Shown one piece after another: positions 24,910 to 38,000 of a stretch of 64,000 nt of DNA. The position numbers and the translations under genes are program-made. Under the pieces are notes generated by a model. It was not told where the DNA came from and ran no database searches. It saw only the letters and a list, made by a program, of their open reading frames with translations. Numbering within the stretch: the first letter of the stretch is position 1; every line of letters begins with the position of its first letter. This DNA is from Colletotrichum lupini (lineage: Eukaryota > Ascomycota > Sordariomycetes > Glomerellales > Glomerellaceae), in the NCBI RefSeq assembly GCF_023278565.1, contig NC_064675.1:930001-994000 (forward strand). Reading direction: 5' to 3'.

Positions 24910-25263
24910 TCAGAGTGTGCCGGTCTGTCCACCTGCAGTACAAGTGGCTACCTCCCTTCCCTGGTTGAGAACAGACTGCTCGTTGGGAGGAATAAACTGA
25001 ACGCAGCGCCCGAATCGATCGCACTCGCCATCCTTGGCGCCTACAGAGCATGCCGTCCCAACATTTCCAAACAGAGCGCTGCCCTTTCCGTCGGCGAAAC
25101 TGCGCGGCACAGAAGCTATAGTTTTCACGTAGTTAGCGAATTGTAACAAAGTATACCTCGTGTACTATGCAGGCGGTTTAGAATGGGATAGGAACTACCC
25201 ACCTGCGAAAGCGTTGCCAACGGCAAAGGCAGCGACGGTCAAGAAGATGGCGGAGAACTGCAT
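24910..25263 (-). CDS. Small secreted cysteine-containing protein (effector-like)
   Basis: Exon 1 (25203-25263) and exon 2 (24910-25115), with intron 25116-25202 (GTGGGT donor, GCTAAC branch-like site, TATAG acceptor), encode 88 residues. Residues 1-20 form a clear signal peptide (M-Q-F-S-A-I-F-L-T-V-A-A-F-A). The mature part has four cysteines at 43, 52, 58 and 79, with C-S-V-G-A-K-D-G-E-C and R-F-G-R-C spacing, enough for two disulphides. No enzyme motif is visible and I do not recognise a named family. Small secreted cysteine-bearing proteins in fungi include plant-interaction effectors and antimicrobial or surface proteins; which applies here is inference only. The gene lies about 1.8 kb from the nested transposon block and is itself free of RIP-type damage. 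Confidence 0.8.
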
Positions 25264-26950
25264 GGTGGTGGTGATAGGTGTAAATTGACGGAAAGTCGAA
25301 GAAATATGTTGATTATAATAGTTAAAGTGCACCTGGCAGCAGTAGAAGATAAAAGACGGAATGCGATGATTGGAAGTTGTTTGCTGAAGATCAATGTTGA
25401 ATAATCGGAAATGAGTTTCCTTTATACGCAGTCGCGTCAAGGCAATATGACCCTCGTGCACTATAACATGTGCATTCTAAGCTTATTTCTTACCTTCTTT
25501 TCCTTCCTCAGTCCTCGTGGAGTTGCAGTGCTGACTCCCTCAAACGAGGTCGAGACGCCTGACATCCGCGACAGTGGGTTTGGCATACTGCAGGATGCTT
25601 GTTCTTCTATAGACAAGGGGTGGATAGGGCGATGGGCCCGTTGTTCAGCCTCTCGGTTTCGGTGTTAATCAGCGCAAGGAGCTGGCTCTTCTGGGTGATC
25701 GCTTGCTCTTCTGGGCTAAGCTACCGCCCAATCCTTCTTTTTCGTTCGTTTGATGATTTCTTGGCCCCGGATCCGCGGCAGACATGGTGTTGGCGCGGGG
25801 AGCCCTACCGACGGGATGAATTCAGCCAAGGGCAACATGGATTCCTGAAACACCAAGTCTCCAGTTCACGCGCTGCCATAGGAGCTTGGTTGTACGTCTG
25901 GCAGCGGACACCTGGCCAGTAATTGGACCGTGCTGTTCAGAGATATGTGACACTAACTTGCTGAGTGGCACTCTAGGCGGGCATGCCGCAGGCGAGTTGT
26001 GGCATGACTGGGACAGGTGTAGACAGCGCCTCCCTACCTCCCTACCATCATCTAGGCTCTATAAAATATGGCACTGCTCCAAGGGGCTGTCTGATACAGG
26101 TTGTCTTGCGTGTGTCAAAGCGTTTCAAAATCCGGACGAAGCGGTGGGCTCGTAGTACGACACGAAGGGCTTATTTCTGGCAGCTGCCATCCAATACTAT
26201 GCGCTCTATATGCTTAGCTTTCTAAGAGCTTAGGCAGTCAAAATAAGGGACGAATCAAACTCTCAAGAGACAGGGCATTGCTTGTGAGGTTATCGCATTG
26301 GACGACGGTGACCGATGGAACCCCGATGGCTTCGATGCATCGAGTCGATGGCTACATGCACGAAATCATTATTTTTCTCTTTTTGTGATGTCGTGATGAC
26401 TTATCTGCTAGACAAGATCCATGGCTGCATATCCTTAGTGAACAATGGTTACAGATCAATACACCTAGTGATTCCACTAGGCCGTGTTACTACATTATTT
26501 CTTCTATGCTGGGCTCCTACTACTGGGTTTAAGCCTTCACGTGGTGGGACGGTGTTGATAACAATTAATAAACACAGTAAGTCCTTCAGAATACAGGGTT
26601 TGCCTTGCCATGGGATGCTCCTTCGATTAAGTCAATCTTGTATGCAGTTGGAAGACTGACACACTTGTGTCGGTTTCGTCTCTCCGTGGATCCCGCGGGT
26701 GCGAAACGAATTTTAGCAGACCAACACCCGCCGGCAGCCCACCTAGGCATCAGACAGGCAGCGTGAGCGGTAAGAGTAAGATACGGAGCACACCAGAATA
26801 AGATGCTGCTTAACATGGTTTCTTGTCACCATACTATCTTGTCTAAGTTAAAAAGTACGTAGACAACGACCTTCTCCCTGTCAGCGCATAGTTACATTAG
26901 GCTGTCACATAGAGTATGAACAATCATTCATGGTCAACCCGTACAGGTAC
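25264..26950. other. Intergenic region
   Basis: About 1.7 kb with several overlapping short frames on the plus strand but no domain or splice structure I can support. Confidence 0.5.
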
Positions 26951-28642
26951 TTAGTAGCTAAAGCATACACTGCGACTCTCCCAATCCAACACCACAGGGT
27001 CCCAAAGCTGTTTCTCAACGGTCACGGAGGACTCGCCAAAGACAACATTACAGTCGACAACATGCCGTTGGTCGTTCGTGATACGACCCGTCGAAGCCAT
27101 TGTATTCACCCACTCCATGATGACCAGGAATGTACTTGTGTCCCAAAGCCCGTCACGCCGAGGGAAGTCCTTGAAGAGTGTGACGATAGCATGTCTTACT
27201 CCAGGCATTGTGCACATGAGGAACACAGTACACAGAGGCCAAGTCGGGCCGTCTTCGATCGTGAAAATCTCTGTTGCCTCTGCACCACTCCGGTTCTCCG
27301 CATCGTGGACCTCGAGGAGCTGTCTGCTCATTGATATAATGTCCATGAATGCGGGCGTGATGCGCTTGGTGTCCTCCACATCGGTCCAGCCGGCACAGCG
27401 TATCACGCTCCAGAGGTACAAGTAGTGTATTCTGAGGCTGATGGCCTTATAGTAGCTCTTGAAGTCCGCCTCCTTTTCGGTCTCTGCTTTGACGGCGAGC
27501 GGTTGGAAGGCAAGGTGCCAGGCGTCGGTGAAGCGTACAAAACTCCGGACGCGTGCTTGCGAGCTCGGCGAGGTGTACTCAAGCGGCGGCTTCTCTGGTA
27601 ATGGAGCGGTAGATCCCTCAACTATGAACCCAGTGTACAGCGGTGCATGGTGCTCGACGTGGTGGCGAACGACGTTCCACCAGCGGCGGGCAGCCTCCAG
27701 CGTTTCAAACTTCGTGGGCATTTCGTCGACCGCGTACCGCGTCTTGCGTCCGCGGCAACACCACGGTACTCGGGTCTTTGTCTCTTTCGGGTGCGCTCCG
27801 CCGTGAGTCCAAGATTGGAGACTCAGATACTGGAAACTAGTCATGACTTCTTCTAGCAGGGGGCTCGAATCCGCGCCTTGGCTTGGTGGGCACTGGTCAA
27901 GGATGCGGGACCCGTGGTTGATGTGGTTCAACCCAGCTGCCTTGTTGCCTCGAAAGCACTCGAAGATGATGAACAAAAGACACGCTGTCAGCGTACGTTC
28001 GAGAGACATTGGTGTTGAGTAGAGGATGTTCATCGATTTCGTGTAGTGGAACAGAGCATCCGAGTCGAATCTACCTCGCCCGAGGAGACGTTGTTCTCGA
28101 GTGGTGGCACCTAGGGCCGCGGCGCCTACGGCCAAAGCTGCATGTTTAATGGCTGGGTCGTTCCATGAGAGTTGCGGGATAATCTGTGTGAGCAGATCGG
28201 ATCGGAACAGAATGGCGGTGTTGGTGAAGGATAGCCAGTAGTCGAAGTGGTCCTTCTCCAGCTGGCTCGAGAAGACGAGAGTCGAGTAGTTTGGCTCAAG
28301 AAGTACATCGAGGACTCTGCTCTTTTCTTGTTTCGGTTTTGGATACAGTAACCGATGCTTGGGTGGTAACTTGGAGGGCTTAGTTTTGGTTTCTTTGTAG
28401 CCTCCGCAGTGGCCTTGGTACTTCAAGCAAGCCGCGCACGCTGGTCTGCCCTCGTCGCACTTGACGCGGCGAAGCCTAGAGGTGGCATGAGTGTCACTAC
28501 TACGATTGAGTAAGGCAGATCCTCTATATGTGACTTACTTGCAGGTGACGCAGCCACTGCGAACCTTTGGCTTGCTTGCTCGGACTTGTTGTGGTTTAGA
28601 GTCGAGGGCAAACTTTGTGATCATAGGGCGAAGATCATTCAT
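26951..28642 (-). CDS. Zn2Cys6 fungal transcription factor
   Basis: Exon 1 (28539-28642) and exon 2 (26951-28475), with intron 28476-28538 (GTAAGT donor, CTCTAG acceptor), give 542 residues. The zinc cluster spans the splice junction: C31-x2-C34-x6-C41-x6-C48-x2-C51-x6-C58, with basic residues K-L-R-R-V-K between the first and second cysteine pairs. The rest is a helical region resembling the C-terminal domain of fungal regulators, including L-F-H-Y-T-K-S and F-I-I-F-E-C-F-R-G. It should act in the nucleus and bind CGG-type half sites. Its targets are unknown; the thioesterase gene and the disrupted MFS gene are its nearest neighbours to the right. The start ATG at 28642 gives a short basic leader to the cluster. 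Confidence 0.92.
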
Positions 28643-29653
28643 GATGACTCGAATGGACAATCTGTGGCTGGATACTTTGCTGCGCTAAGCTGGTTTAACG
28701 CATGGTATGTGGTGCAAAAGTCACTCATTATATGCTAGTATCATAGTTTCGAGATGAAGAACGATGTCAAATAAAAGGCGAAATGATAGCCGGGATGGTC
28801 ATCCTGAAGCGGGTGATGTTAACATTTTCGGTCGACCGGTAAGGGCTTGCCAGGGTTACCTCCGGCATAAGCACTAGCGCACGTCTGGCCAGATCAAACC
28901 ATATTACCCTACAGACACCTCGATAGCAACGCTGCAACGGGTCTCTTGTATTTTGCTGCCTGGCTCGGTTGCGATCCTTCGAAACCCGGACCTGATTTTC
29001 GTCCAACGGCCTTTAAACCCGCTTTGGTACAACATCTCTCATAGCTGTGCTGAGACCCGGATCAGGATATATTTTTCATATTAGCGCTTAGTTCCGTTAT
29101 TTCCACGTTGTCAGATTTCCGACCCCCATGTCGACTCTGCTAAAGACAACAAAATCAGAGTCCGAACTGTGTTGGGCCAGAGTTGTATCCAATACGATCC
29201 TATTAAGCGTGAGCCAGTAGATGGACATTAGCCTAACCAGACGTCTTTGGCCTCAACATGTGACGATTCTGGTTCCCTCGATAACGGCCGTAAGTATGTC
29301 ATATCTCAACGGCTAGCTAAGCTGATGACAAACTGACGAGAAGGAGTCAACTCCGGGATCTGCCCACTGATGATTCGTGAGCTTCAACCGCGGCATGCCG
29401 AACAGTGAATTCAGATACTGACTTTGTTTAGGCAGCTATCACGAACCTTGCTATTCTAATATCTGTCTTTCTACTAGTTATTCATACAATTCATTGCGCC
29501 AGCCAATATCAATCCAGCTCGATCATCAACGGCCGCAGCAGCAGTAGCAGCCATGAACCAGCCTTGTGATGATGGCCCGCCTGGTGCCCTGGGCCTAGGT
29601 AACGTACCCAGTCTCCAAGCACTAGTCGCACTCCTTTCACTCCTCATGAGTTT
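28643..29653. other. Intergenic between the regulator and thioesterase genes
   Basis: No gene recognised. It should include the promoter of the regulator gene. Confidence 0.5.
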
Positions 29654-30157
29654 TCATCGACTTCTCACGAACTTGGTGTGCCTTCCGTTCGCCACCGTGG
29701 CGCCCCTGGTCCCGTCGGCTGGGTTGACCTTGTAGATGTTGACGTGGGTGAACGCCAAGCTGCCTCCGACCTTCTCAATCTTGCCCTCAATCTCAATTTC
29801 GTCTCCCAACTTGGCGCCTGAGAGGTAGCTGATGTTGATATCGACGCTCACACCCGTTGCCTCACGGAGGTCCCATGCCGCGATCGCCAAGCCGCCAGCC
29901 CAGTCCACAATGGTCGCCGAGACACTGCCGTGGATGCTTCCTGACGAGTTCAAATGGTTCGCGGTGACGGGCAGGCGTGCGATGATGAGTCCCTTGGAGG
30001 CATGAGTGAGCTTCAGGCCGGGGTTAAAGAGGAAGGCGTAGATTGGGGATGCGTTGCAGCGGGTTGAGATGTAGTTCTCGATGTGAGCGAAGGTGGCGGG
30101 GTCTGATTGCGCAGAGGGGCCGGTGGCCGGTGGTGGTTGAGATGGGGTGGAAGACAT
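29654..30157 (-). CDS. Hotdog-fold acyl-CoA thioesterase (ACOT13/PaaI-like)
   Basis: A single exon of 167 residues. The hotdog core shows N70-S-S-G-S-I-H76-G-S-V and I-V-D85-W-A-G-G-L. The Asn/His/Asp spacing (6 and 9 residues) is the same as in ACOT13-type thioesterases, where these residues form the active site. The central helix is followed by strands containing V-S-V-D-I-N-I-S-Y-L and A-K-L-G-D-E-I-E-I-E-G. The enzyme should hydrolyse acyl-CoA thioesters, probably in mitochondria or cytosol. A Pro/Ser-rich N-terminal extension of about 20 residues precedes the fold and is not obviously a targeting peptide. Physiological substrate unknown. Confidence 0.88.
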   Translation of the reverse strand: MSSTPSQPPPATGPSAQSDPATFAHIENYISTRCNASPIYAFLFNPGLKLTHASKGLIIARLPVTANHLNSSGSIHGSVSATIVDWAGGLAIAAWDLREATGVSVDINISYLSGAKLGDEIEIEGKIEKVGGSLAFTHVNIYKVNPADGTRGATVANGRHTKFVRSR

Positions 30158-31133
30158 TGTGAAGCGTTTGTAGTTTCTGACTGCAGGCTGTGGTAATGAC
30201 AGGATATGAGTTCAGTTACAGAGGTGATTCGCGATGCCGGAGGTCAACGACACTGTTGAGTTGTTGAGTGACACAATCCGAGAGCGAAGGCACGTGCGCC
30301 AAAGATTTCTTTGCGCTCGGGCGGACTCCGTCCGAAGTCGGCCCCGAAGAACCCACTTTTGCCGTCGGGGCGGAAGAAATGCATCAGTGGCTCTGGATGA
30401 TGCTCAGCTCTGAACGCCGTAGCAAATATCAAGTGGAGAGACTTAGAGATTCTTTATCCGAGGAAATCGCTATGAGATGTCCTCACATATTTGCAGCAAG
30501 TGGCCAGGAAGTCAATGGAATGCAACCAGCAAGAACGGTTAAGGCGAACCGTGTTCTCCGCAAAGCTCACCAATCATGGGAAGTGAGAAATGCCAGCACC
30601 CACAGCCAAATACATGACGGCTTGGTCATGCAACTGGCAGAACGACGATGGACGAAGCGACATTAAAACTTGATATCAGAAACACGGCCCGTCGGCAATT
30701 ACGACCAATGAAGACAACACAAGGTGAAAGACGCCACAGTAAACCCGGATAAACAATCGCGACTGCAAAACGAGTAATGTAGTCGGGACGATACTCGAAG
30801 TGACGACATTCGCATGGCGTTGCTTCTATCCAACTTGGGCTGGCGTCAGTTGCAGATTTGCCCTAGCCGTTGTGTGGAACAACTGGCAAGATGATCATTG
30901 GGCCGGTTTCGCCAGCGTGGAGCCAGTTCCGTGTCAGCAAGCAGGGGTTCCTTCGAGGCCGTTATGTCCGGCCAGGTCGAGATGTCGGTTTAGACCCACT
31001 CGGCCAGCCGATGATTGTACGCTGCCGTTGACCGATATTTGTATAAGTGAAGACGATGGTCGTGGGTTGCTGGGGAACTCGATGTTTGTAAGGCCATGAA
31101 GTTACGCTGCTTCTTGTAATTTCTGCTAACAAG
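30158..31133. other. Intergenic between the divergent thioesterase and MFS genes
   Basis: It should contain both promoters. A plus-strand frame at 30268-30666 lacks recognisable features. Confidence 0.5.
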
Positions 31134-31885
31134 ATGGCAAAACCAGAAACGGCCCCAGCAACCTTTGTAGTTGACGAAAATGGCGCTGAAGGGGCGAGCG
31201 TTCCAGTTGTCGTTGATTGGGAAGGAGATGACGATGCTGAGAAACCAACAAATTGGTCAGTGTCGAAGAAGTGGATCAACGTCCTTCTCATGTCAACACT
31301 CACCCTGATCTCGTAAGTTTCTATCATCCAAGACTCGAAAAGCGGTATTGCCTCGATGTTGACAATCTCTTTCCAAGGCCATTCGGCTCTTCAATGTTCG
31401 CACCCAGTACGAGCGAGACAATGAGAGAGTTTCACTCCACCAACGTGGATCTCGAATCCTTCAGTGTTTCCATCTTCGTGCTTGGCTATGCTTTCGGACC
31501 TTTGATTCACGGACCTTTGAGCGAGCTTTACGGCCGGCTAATTCTCTACCACATCAACTCCCTCCTCTTTATCCTAGCCAATGTTGCTTGCGCACTGTCA
31601 ATTTCACTACCGATGCTCATCGTCTTCCGTCTCATCACTGGCCTCGTTGGTTCCTGCCCGTTGGCTATCGGTCGAGCTAGCGTCTCGGATTTGTTTATCC
31701 AGGAGGAACGAGGAAAGGGGCTTGCGGTCTGGAACCTACCAGTGCTTTTAGGTCCGGCCATTGGGCCCTTAGTTGGAAGCTACTTGTCGGTGGCTACTAG
31801 TTGGCGGTAGAACTTTTGGTTCCTAGCAATTGCGGCATGCACCCACGAGTAACAAGTCAAGATCAATAGGAATTCATAACTAACG

Positions 31886-32090
31886 TGTTAGTATCCCTAT
31901 TATAGGGTAGTTAGTTCGAACCGTAGTTAACGAAGAGATTAATTAAACTATATAAATATCTACGTAGTAAGTATAAAAAGGAGGTTCTAACTATAAGTTA
32001 GGCTAGCTATAATAATCGTAAATAGGGCCCCTAATTAGCCCCTATATAGTCGGCTATATACCGCGGTCGAATTAAATTTCTAATTTAATA
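31886..32090 (-). repeat. 3' LTR of copia copy 2
   Basis: 205 bp, beginning TGTTAGTATCCC on the plus strand. Its inner end is fully RIP-converted (TAATTTAATA for CAATCCGACA). Confidence 0.9.
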
Positions 32091-35000
32091 TTAACTTTTT
32101 CTTTTTTTTATTAATTTAACCGCTACGGTTAGAGGTATAATTTAACCTCGGGCCCGTTTATTAAGTCGTCTTTTTTCCCCTCTTTTCTCTACTCTTTTTA
32201 TATAATTTATCCCTCTATTCGTATAATAACTTTTTTACTACTTATAAATTATTTTAATCCCTTATTTAATACTACTTTTATAAAAACGTTTACGAAGTTA
32301 TTTTTATTATTAATCTAACGGATCTCGAGTATTTCGCACCTTTTATACGATTACTTAAGGGCTATAATATTAATTATAAGCCTCTTTTCCTTCGTCGTTC
32401 CTAATTTAATAAGGCATTTATATAATAAGTAAGAATCTATATAAATAACCGTTAAAATAAGTAAAAGGCTAATTTAATTAGTAATCTTCCTTAGCGTTAT
32501 TAAAATTATATAAAAGAAGTTAACGCCGTTAACTATACTATAAACCTCTAATACTAATATACTTCTCGTTACCCGCTTATTTTTAATTAACAAATAATAA
32601 ATTATATTACTATATATAATAAATTCGCTCTTACTTATACTCTCATTAGCTAGGATAATAATATACCCTAATTACGAAATAAAGTTGTTATTATTTATAA
32701 ATAACCTATTAATAAAAACGTAAAGCTTACTAATTATAAAGTTAATTAGGTAATAAACGAGACCTTAATTAAGATTCGTTTATTATTACTTAAGCCGCTT
32801 ATTAAGTACCTCGACGTCTTATTTAGTTAAATTTATAACCTATATTACCTTAACGTAATTAAAAGTTATTTTAAATTAATAAATATTTATAATATATACC
32901 CCTTATATAAGCTTAGCCTTATATTACTTTTTAATATTAATTGTATTTAAATTAATAAGGTTAATCTTCTCGCCCTACCCTTTTTATTAAAAAACGACGG
33001 TTTCCCCTTCGATTATAAAAATCCCGCTATTAAATACTAAGGGGGTATTTATTATAAGGACCTCTTTTAGCTTTATTATAAAGCTTACTTTTTAAAGCTC
33101 CTTATCCTCTTTCTTTATAAAGTTAATATTAAATAGGCCTAATATATCGTCGGTTTATAATTTAATAATCCTAAATTAGTTACCTTCGTACTCCGTAATT
33201 AATAAGTACAGGTTATACGTAAAGGTAATTATTAATAATTAATTAATATAAAAATTATAATAAGTAGCTTATTAATAAGTACCTAATTCTACGAGCCTAT
33301 ATAATAACTTAAGTACTTTAATAATCGTACTTTCTAAGTACTTACTAGCTATTTCTTTTAGTAAATAGGCTAGGATTTTCCTTATGAGCCTTATAGCTAA
33401 TTAGGTATAGGCCTAGGTAATATTATAGCTCTAAATCTTATATTCCTTTTTCTATAGTAATACTATTAATACTATTATTAATCGTTAGCTATAGCGCTAT
33501 ATAATAAGTAATTATATAAGTAGCGTCGCCTTTTTAACGTCGCCGTACCTCTAAATTATATATCTAAACTTCTTATACGGCTAGGGTATTCCTTTCCCTT
33601 TAATCTTACGAACTATTTATAATTTAAATATATAGAGGTTTATATATTTTTCTAAGTCGTATAGGATAAATTAATAAACCCCTCGATTATAAAAAGTATT
33701 TATTTTAATAAGATCTAATCCTTTATACGGCTTTTTAATAGTTATAATTACGCTTTTTTTACGTAGTTTAATCGCTAGCTCGAAATCGGCTTTCTTTTTT
33801 ATTATATAAAAAGTATTAATTACCTCGTTATTAATAATAAATTGCCGCGTTAGGGCTTATTATTATAATCTTTTATAACGTCTCGTTAGTAATATTAATA
33901 CCCTTTTAGCAATTTCTTTTTCCTTATTATTTATTAGTATTACTACGACGATTTTGTTAAGGATAATTTCCTATACCTCTACCGCGGGTTATATAGTTTC
34001 CCTTAGCTCTTTTTCTTTTTATAAGTTAGAAATTACCTCGTTAAGATCTATATAATACGGTCTAATTATTATAATTAATACTTCGAGTAACTAATTATAA
34101 TTTCTTATAACTATATAAGAGCGCTCGTTAATAAAAATTAACTTATATAGCCTAGCCTACTATTAAGTAATTTCGTACTATACTTATATATCCGAATTTA
34201 GTAATATATCTAAATTATCCCTTATATTAGGCCTATTATACGTAGTAATTACTTCGTTAACTTACTTTTTTATATTTACCTTACGCAGTATTCGTATTAC
34301 TTTTTTAATAACTTAAGCTCGTTAGCTTACGCTTAGTAATAGTAGCGAGGCTAAGGTCGTTTTTAAATATACTCTAAATACTAATAGCGTTAATATAAGT
34401 CCGTTAGGCCCTATAGTATTATTATAGTATTTAAGTACTATCTAAAGGCATTTATTATTAATAAAATCCGGATTTTCCTCTTTAATAATTCTAAACGCCC
34501 TTTTTAACTACTAATATGCCCTTTTTATTTTTCTAATACTATAGTACGCTTTAATAAGTACGACTTTTAGCTATATACCGTAAGCCGTTGTATTATCCTT
34601 AAATTTTACTAACTTAAAGCTAATACTAGCGTTAGTTCTAATACCGTCTAGCGGTCCTTAGTATATATTAATCTAGCTTTTTTATAAGGCTACTTATACT
34701 ATTTTTATTTATAAATCCTAAAAGAATTACCCTACTTAGAAGGATATAGCTACGTTAATTATATATAGTACTAGCTAATTATTTAAATAAAAAATATTAA
34801 TAATAATTTCCTAGTTAAAGTTAAGCTTATTACGTAATTTAAACTTAAATTTACGTAAGCTCTACGTATTTATTTAGTATTAATAATATACTTTTATTAA
34901 CTACTCTAGTACCCCTATTTCGATATTATTATTATTTAATTACTCTAAGAGGTTATATAGCCTCGTAACCGACGAGTACTTAAATCTCTAGTATAGTTTT

Positions 35001-38000
35001 CTAAGCTTATTTTTCGTTAAGTAATTAATTAATTTCGTATTATTAATAAGCTTTATAAACGTATACTCCTATCGTTATTTAACTATCTTAAAATACTTAT
35101 TACTAAAGATTCTATTCTTTATATTATCGAATATAATACTTAATCGATCTATATCTTTTAAATATAAGAAAAATAGGGTATTAACGGGTAAAATATAAAA
35201 AGTTATCGTTCCGAAGTACGTCTCTATTTTTACTATACCTAGGGCGATAATTTCCTTACTTAGGCTAAAACTAATCCTTATAATACTTATTATTAATATA
35301 TTAAGTATTATTAGCGCGATCTTCTATAGCGCTTAGAATTACCCTTTTTTTCTAATTAACTATTATAATACCCTAGTATCTAAGATAATCTTATAAAAAT
35401 CGTTTAGGCCGTACCTTTTGCTCGTATAAAATACCTATACGAGCTTAGTATTTAAGGGATTTAAGTAATATAAAAAGGACCCCTCTAGCTACCCCTAAAT
35501 TTATTTAGTACTATATTCCTTTTTTTTAAATATTAAAAGAGATAGCATCTTCTCCTTAATTATTAAAAAAATAGGCTTTAGCCCTATTAAATTCGCCCTT
35601 TTAGCCGCCTCTATATTTATTATTTAAAAGACCTTCCCTTATTATTTATAAATAAAAACTTACTTATTAAGAGCTTTTACTACCTTTTATTCGTTTAGCT
35701 TCGTATATCCTCTAGAAACTAACGGGGTAAAAAAAGAGTAGTTAATATCGTCGATTTTATTATAATCTAATTCGTTAATATAGGGGATAAGATCTTCCTT
35801 ATTTTCCGAATCTCTTATAAAAAGTATATACTTTAAGCTACTACTTTAGCTACTATTACTAAGTTCCGTACCCCTAGATCTACCCTTATATATAATAAGG
35901 AATTAGTTAAACTAATAAGGGCTAGTTTTACTATTTATTACCCTCGACTTTTTATATTATTTATATAATTTAGTACGCTCTTCCTTAGAATAGTTACTTA
36001 ACTAATATCTATCCTTTTTATAAATATAATATTACTTTTTCTATTACCCTACCTATAAGTTAAATCTCTACTTATTTAATAAATCTAGGCCTCCTTATTA
36101 ATAATTACTATATTTAGCCTCTTTTCCTTTTTTATTATATATTTAATTAACTTAATATTATTAATAAGGGCCGTCGTATACTTAAAAATAAGTTTAGCAT
36201 AATATTTTTATTTTAATATTAAAACTAAATCTTAGCCTCGAGTAAAGCGTCTCGTAGTTTTCGGGTACTTAGTATAGGGTGATTTTTATTTTTAATATAT
36301 AATAAATTATAATATAAAAATATCCGACTTTCCGCTCGTTTATTCCCTTATTTAACTAAGTTTTTACTAGTTTATTAATTTAATTAATAAGCTCTTTAAA
36401 AATCTCTACTCGTAATTTACTTTTTATTATCCTAGCTATAGATATAAAAAAGATCGCTTATAGTTTAGATAAGAGCTCTAAGTTCCTATCGTAAGTCTTA
36501 AAGCGGCTTTAGATTACGTTAATTATACTAAAAAAGTCGTTTTAATTAAAATTACGTACCGCTTTATAATAATAATTAAAGGCTTTACTTATAAGTACGA
36601 TATTAATTACTAAATAATACTAATATTCCCTAATTCCGACTTTTTTATAATAATTATAAAACATCGTCAGGGTTTTTTATAAAACCTTATACTTCCCCCC
36701 AGAATATAATTTCTTTTTTAAAAAGATCTTTTTAAGGTTTATAAATTACTTCGTATTTATTACTAGATTTTTAGTATTTATATACGATCCCTATGTCGCT
36801 ACGTATTATTAATAACTTCGGGTCGTTTACTTCCTTTTTTATTAACTAATCGGCGCCGAATTTCGTATTAATAATAGTAACGAGTTATAAATTAAAATAA
36901 GTAAAATTATTAATTATTATACTTCTAATACTATATTTTACCCCGGTATATCCTTTTATAATAATAGATTTCCGTTAGTAATTATAAAGAGGAAATCTAA
37001 ATCGTTTACCCTTTTTCTAAATTCGTTAAAGTAATTATACGCTCTATCGACCTATACTTAGTTCTATAGTACGAATTCTTTTTCTATAATTATCGCTACT
37101 AATATTTCGTATAGCTCTCGTAATTATAATTATACTAATAATACCCCTCGCTTATAAAGGGATCTATTAACTACTTTCGCAATTCTTAAGCTTACGCTTA
37201 TAAACTATTCGTCTAGTTAATAACTAAAGTTATCTATAATTTTATAAAATAGGGGTTACCCCTATAGCCCCTTTTTTTTTATAACCCTTAGTTAAATAGA
37301 TTAATATTGCGTTAATTTACTTATTATTAAGCTAATCCGCAATTCTATATATTTACGTTCCTTAATAATCTAGGTTAATATTTACTTATTTATAAGGGAT
37401 TAGGATTCTATTTAAAATCGGGTTTCGTCCTCTTCTTTTTTACCCTAACTCGCTAAGGGTCGTACTCTAGCTTATACTTATATTAATAATTATTAGCGTA
37501 TTTAATTTTAATAAGGATATATTTAATCCGTATATTAATTATAATAAATCTATACTTTTACTACTTAACGAATTTATTAAGGTCTAAGAGATTCTCGCTT
37601 CCTCTTGCTATTTCGCTATTATTCTCGTTTTTACTATTTTTAGTAATTATTATTACTTTTTTAAATCGCTAGCTATCGTACTTACTAAGATCCTCCTTTT
37701 TATTTAATATAAAAGGGTAGGTTTTAGTAGTTCTTTTTAATAATAGTAATAATAGACGTTTATATTATTATAAAAAGATATAGTAATTAGTCTCGGGATC
37801 TTTACTAATTACCAATTTCCGCTATCCCGTATACTTCTAGCTTCTTAAGCCTCGTATTCTTTATAATCTCTAAATAGCTTCTTTCCTTAACCTACTTTTT
37901 TTAAAGTAGTATTCTATAAGAATAGTTAAAAGTAGACGCCGGGCGGCTCGTAAAAGAGCTATATAGGCTATTAAGAACCGTATAGGCCGTTAAGTACGGT

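Noticed and set aside
30268..30666. 132-codon plus-strand frame upstream of the MFS gene
   Set aside because: No motif, no intron signals, and it occupies the shared promoter region of two divergent genes.
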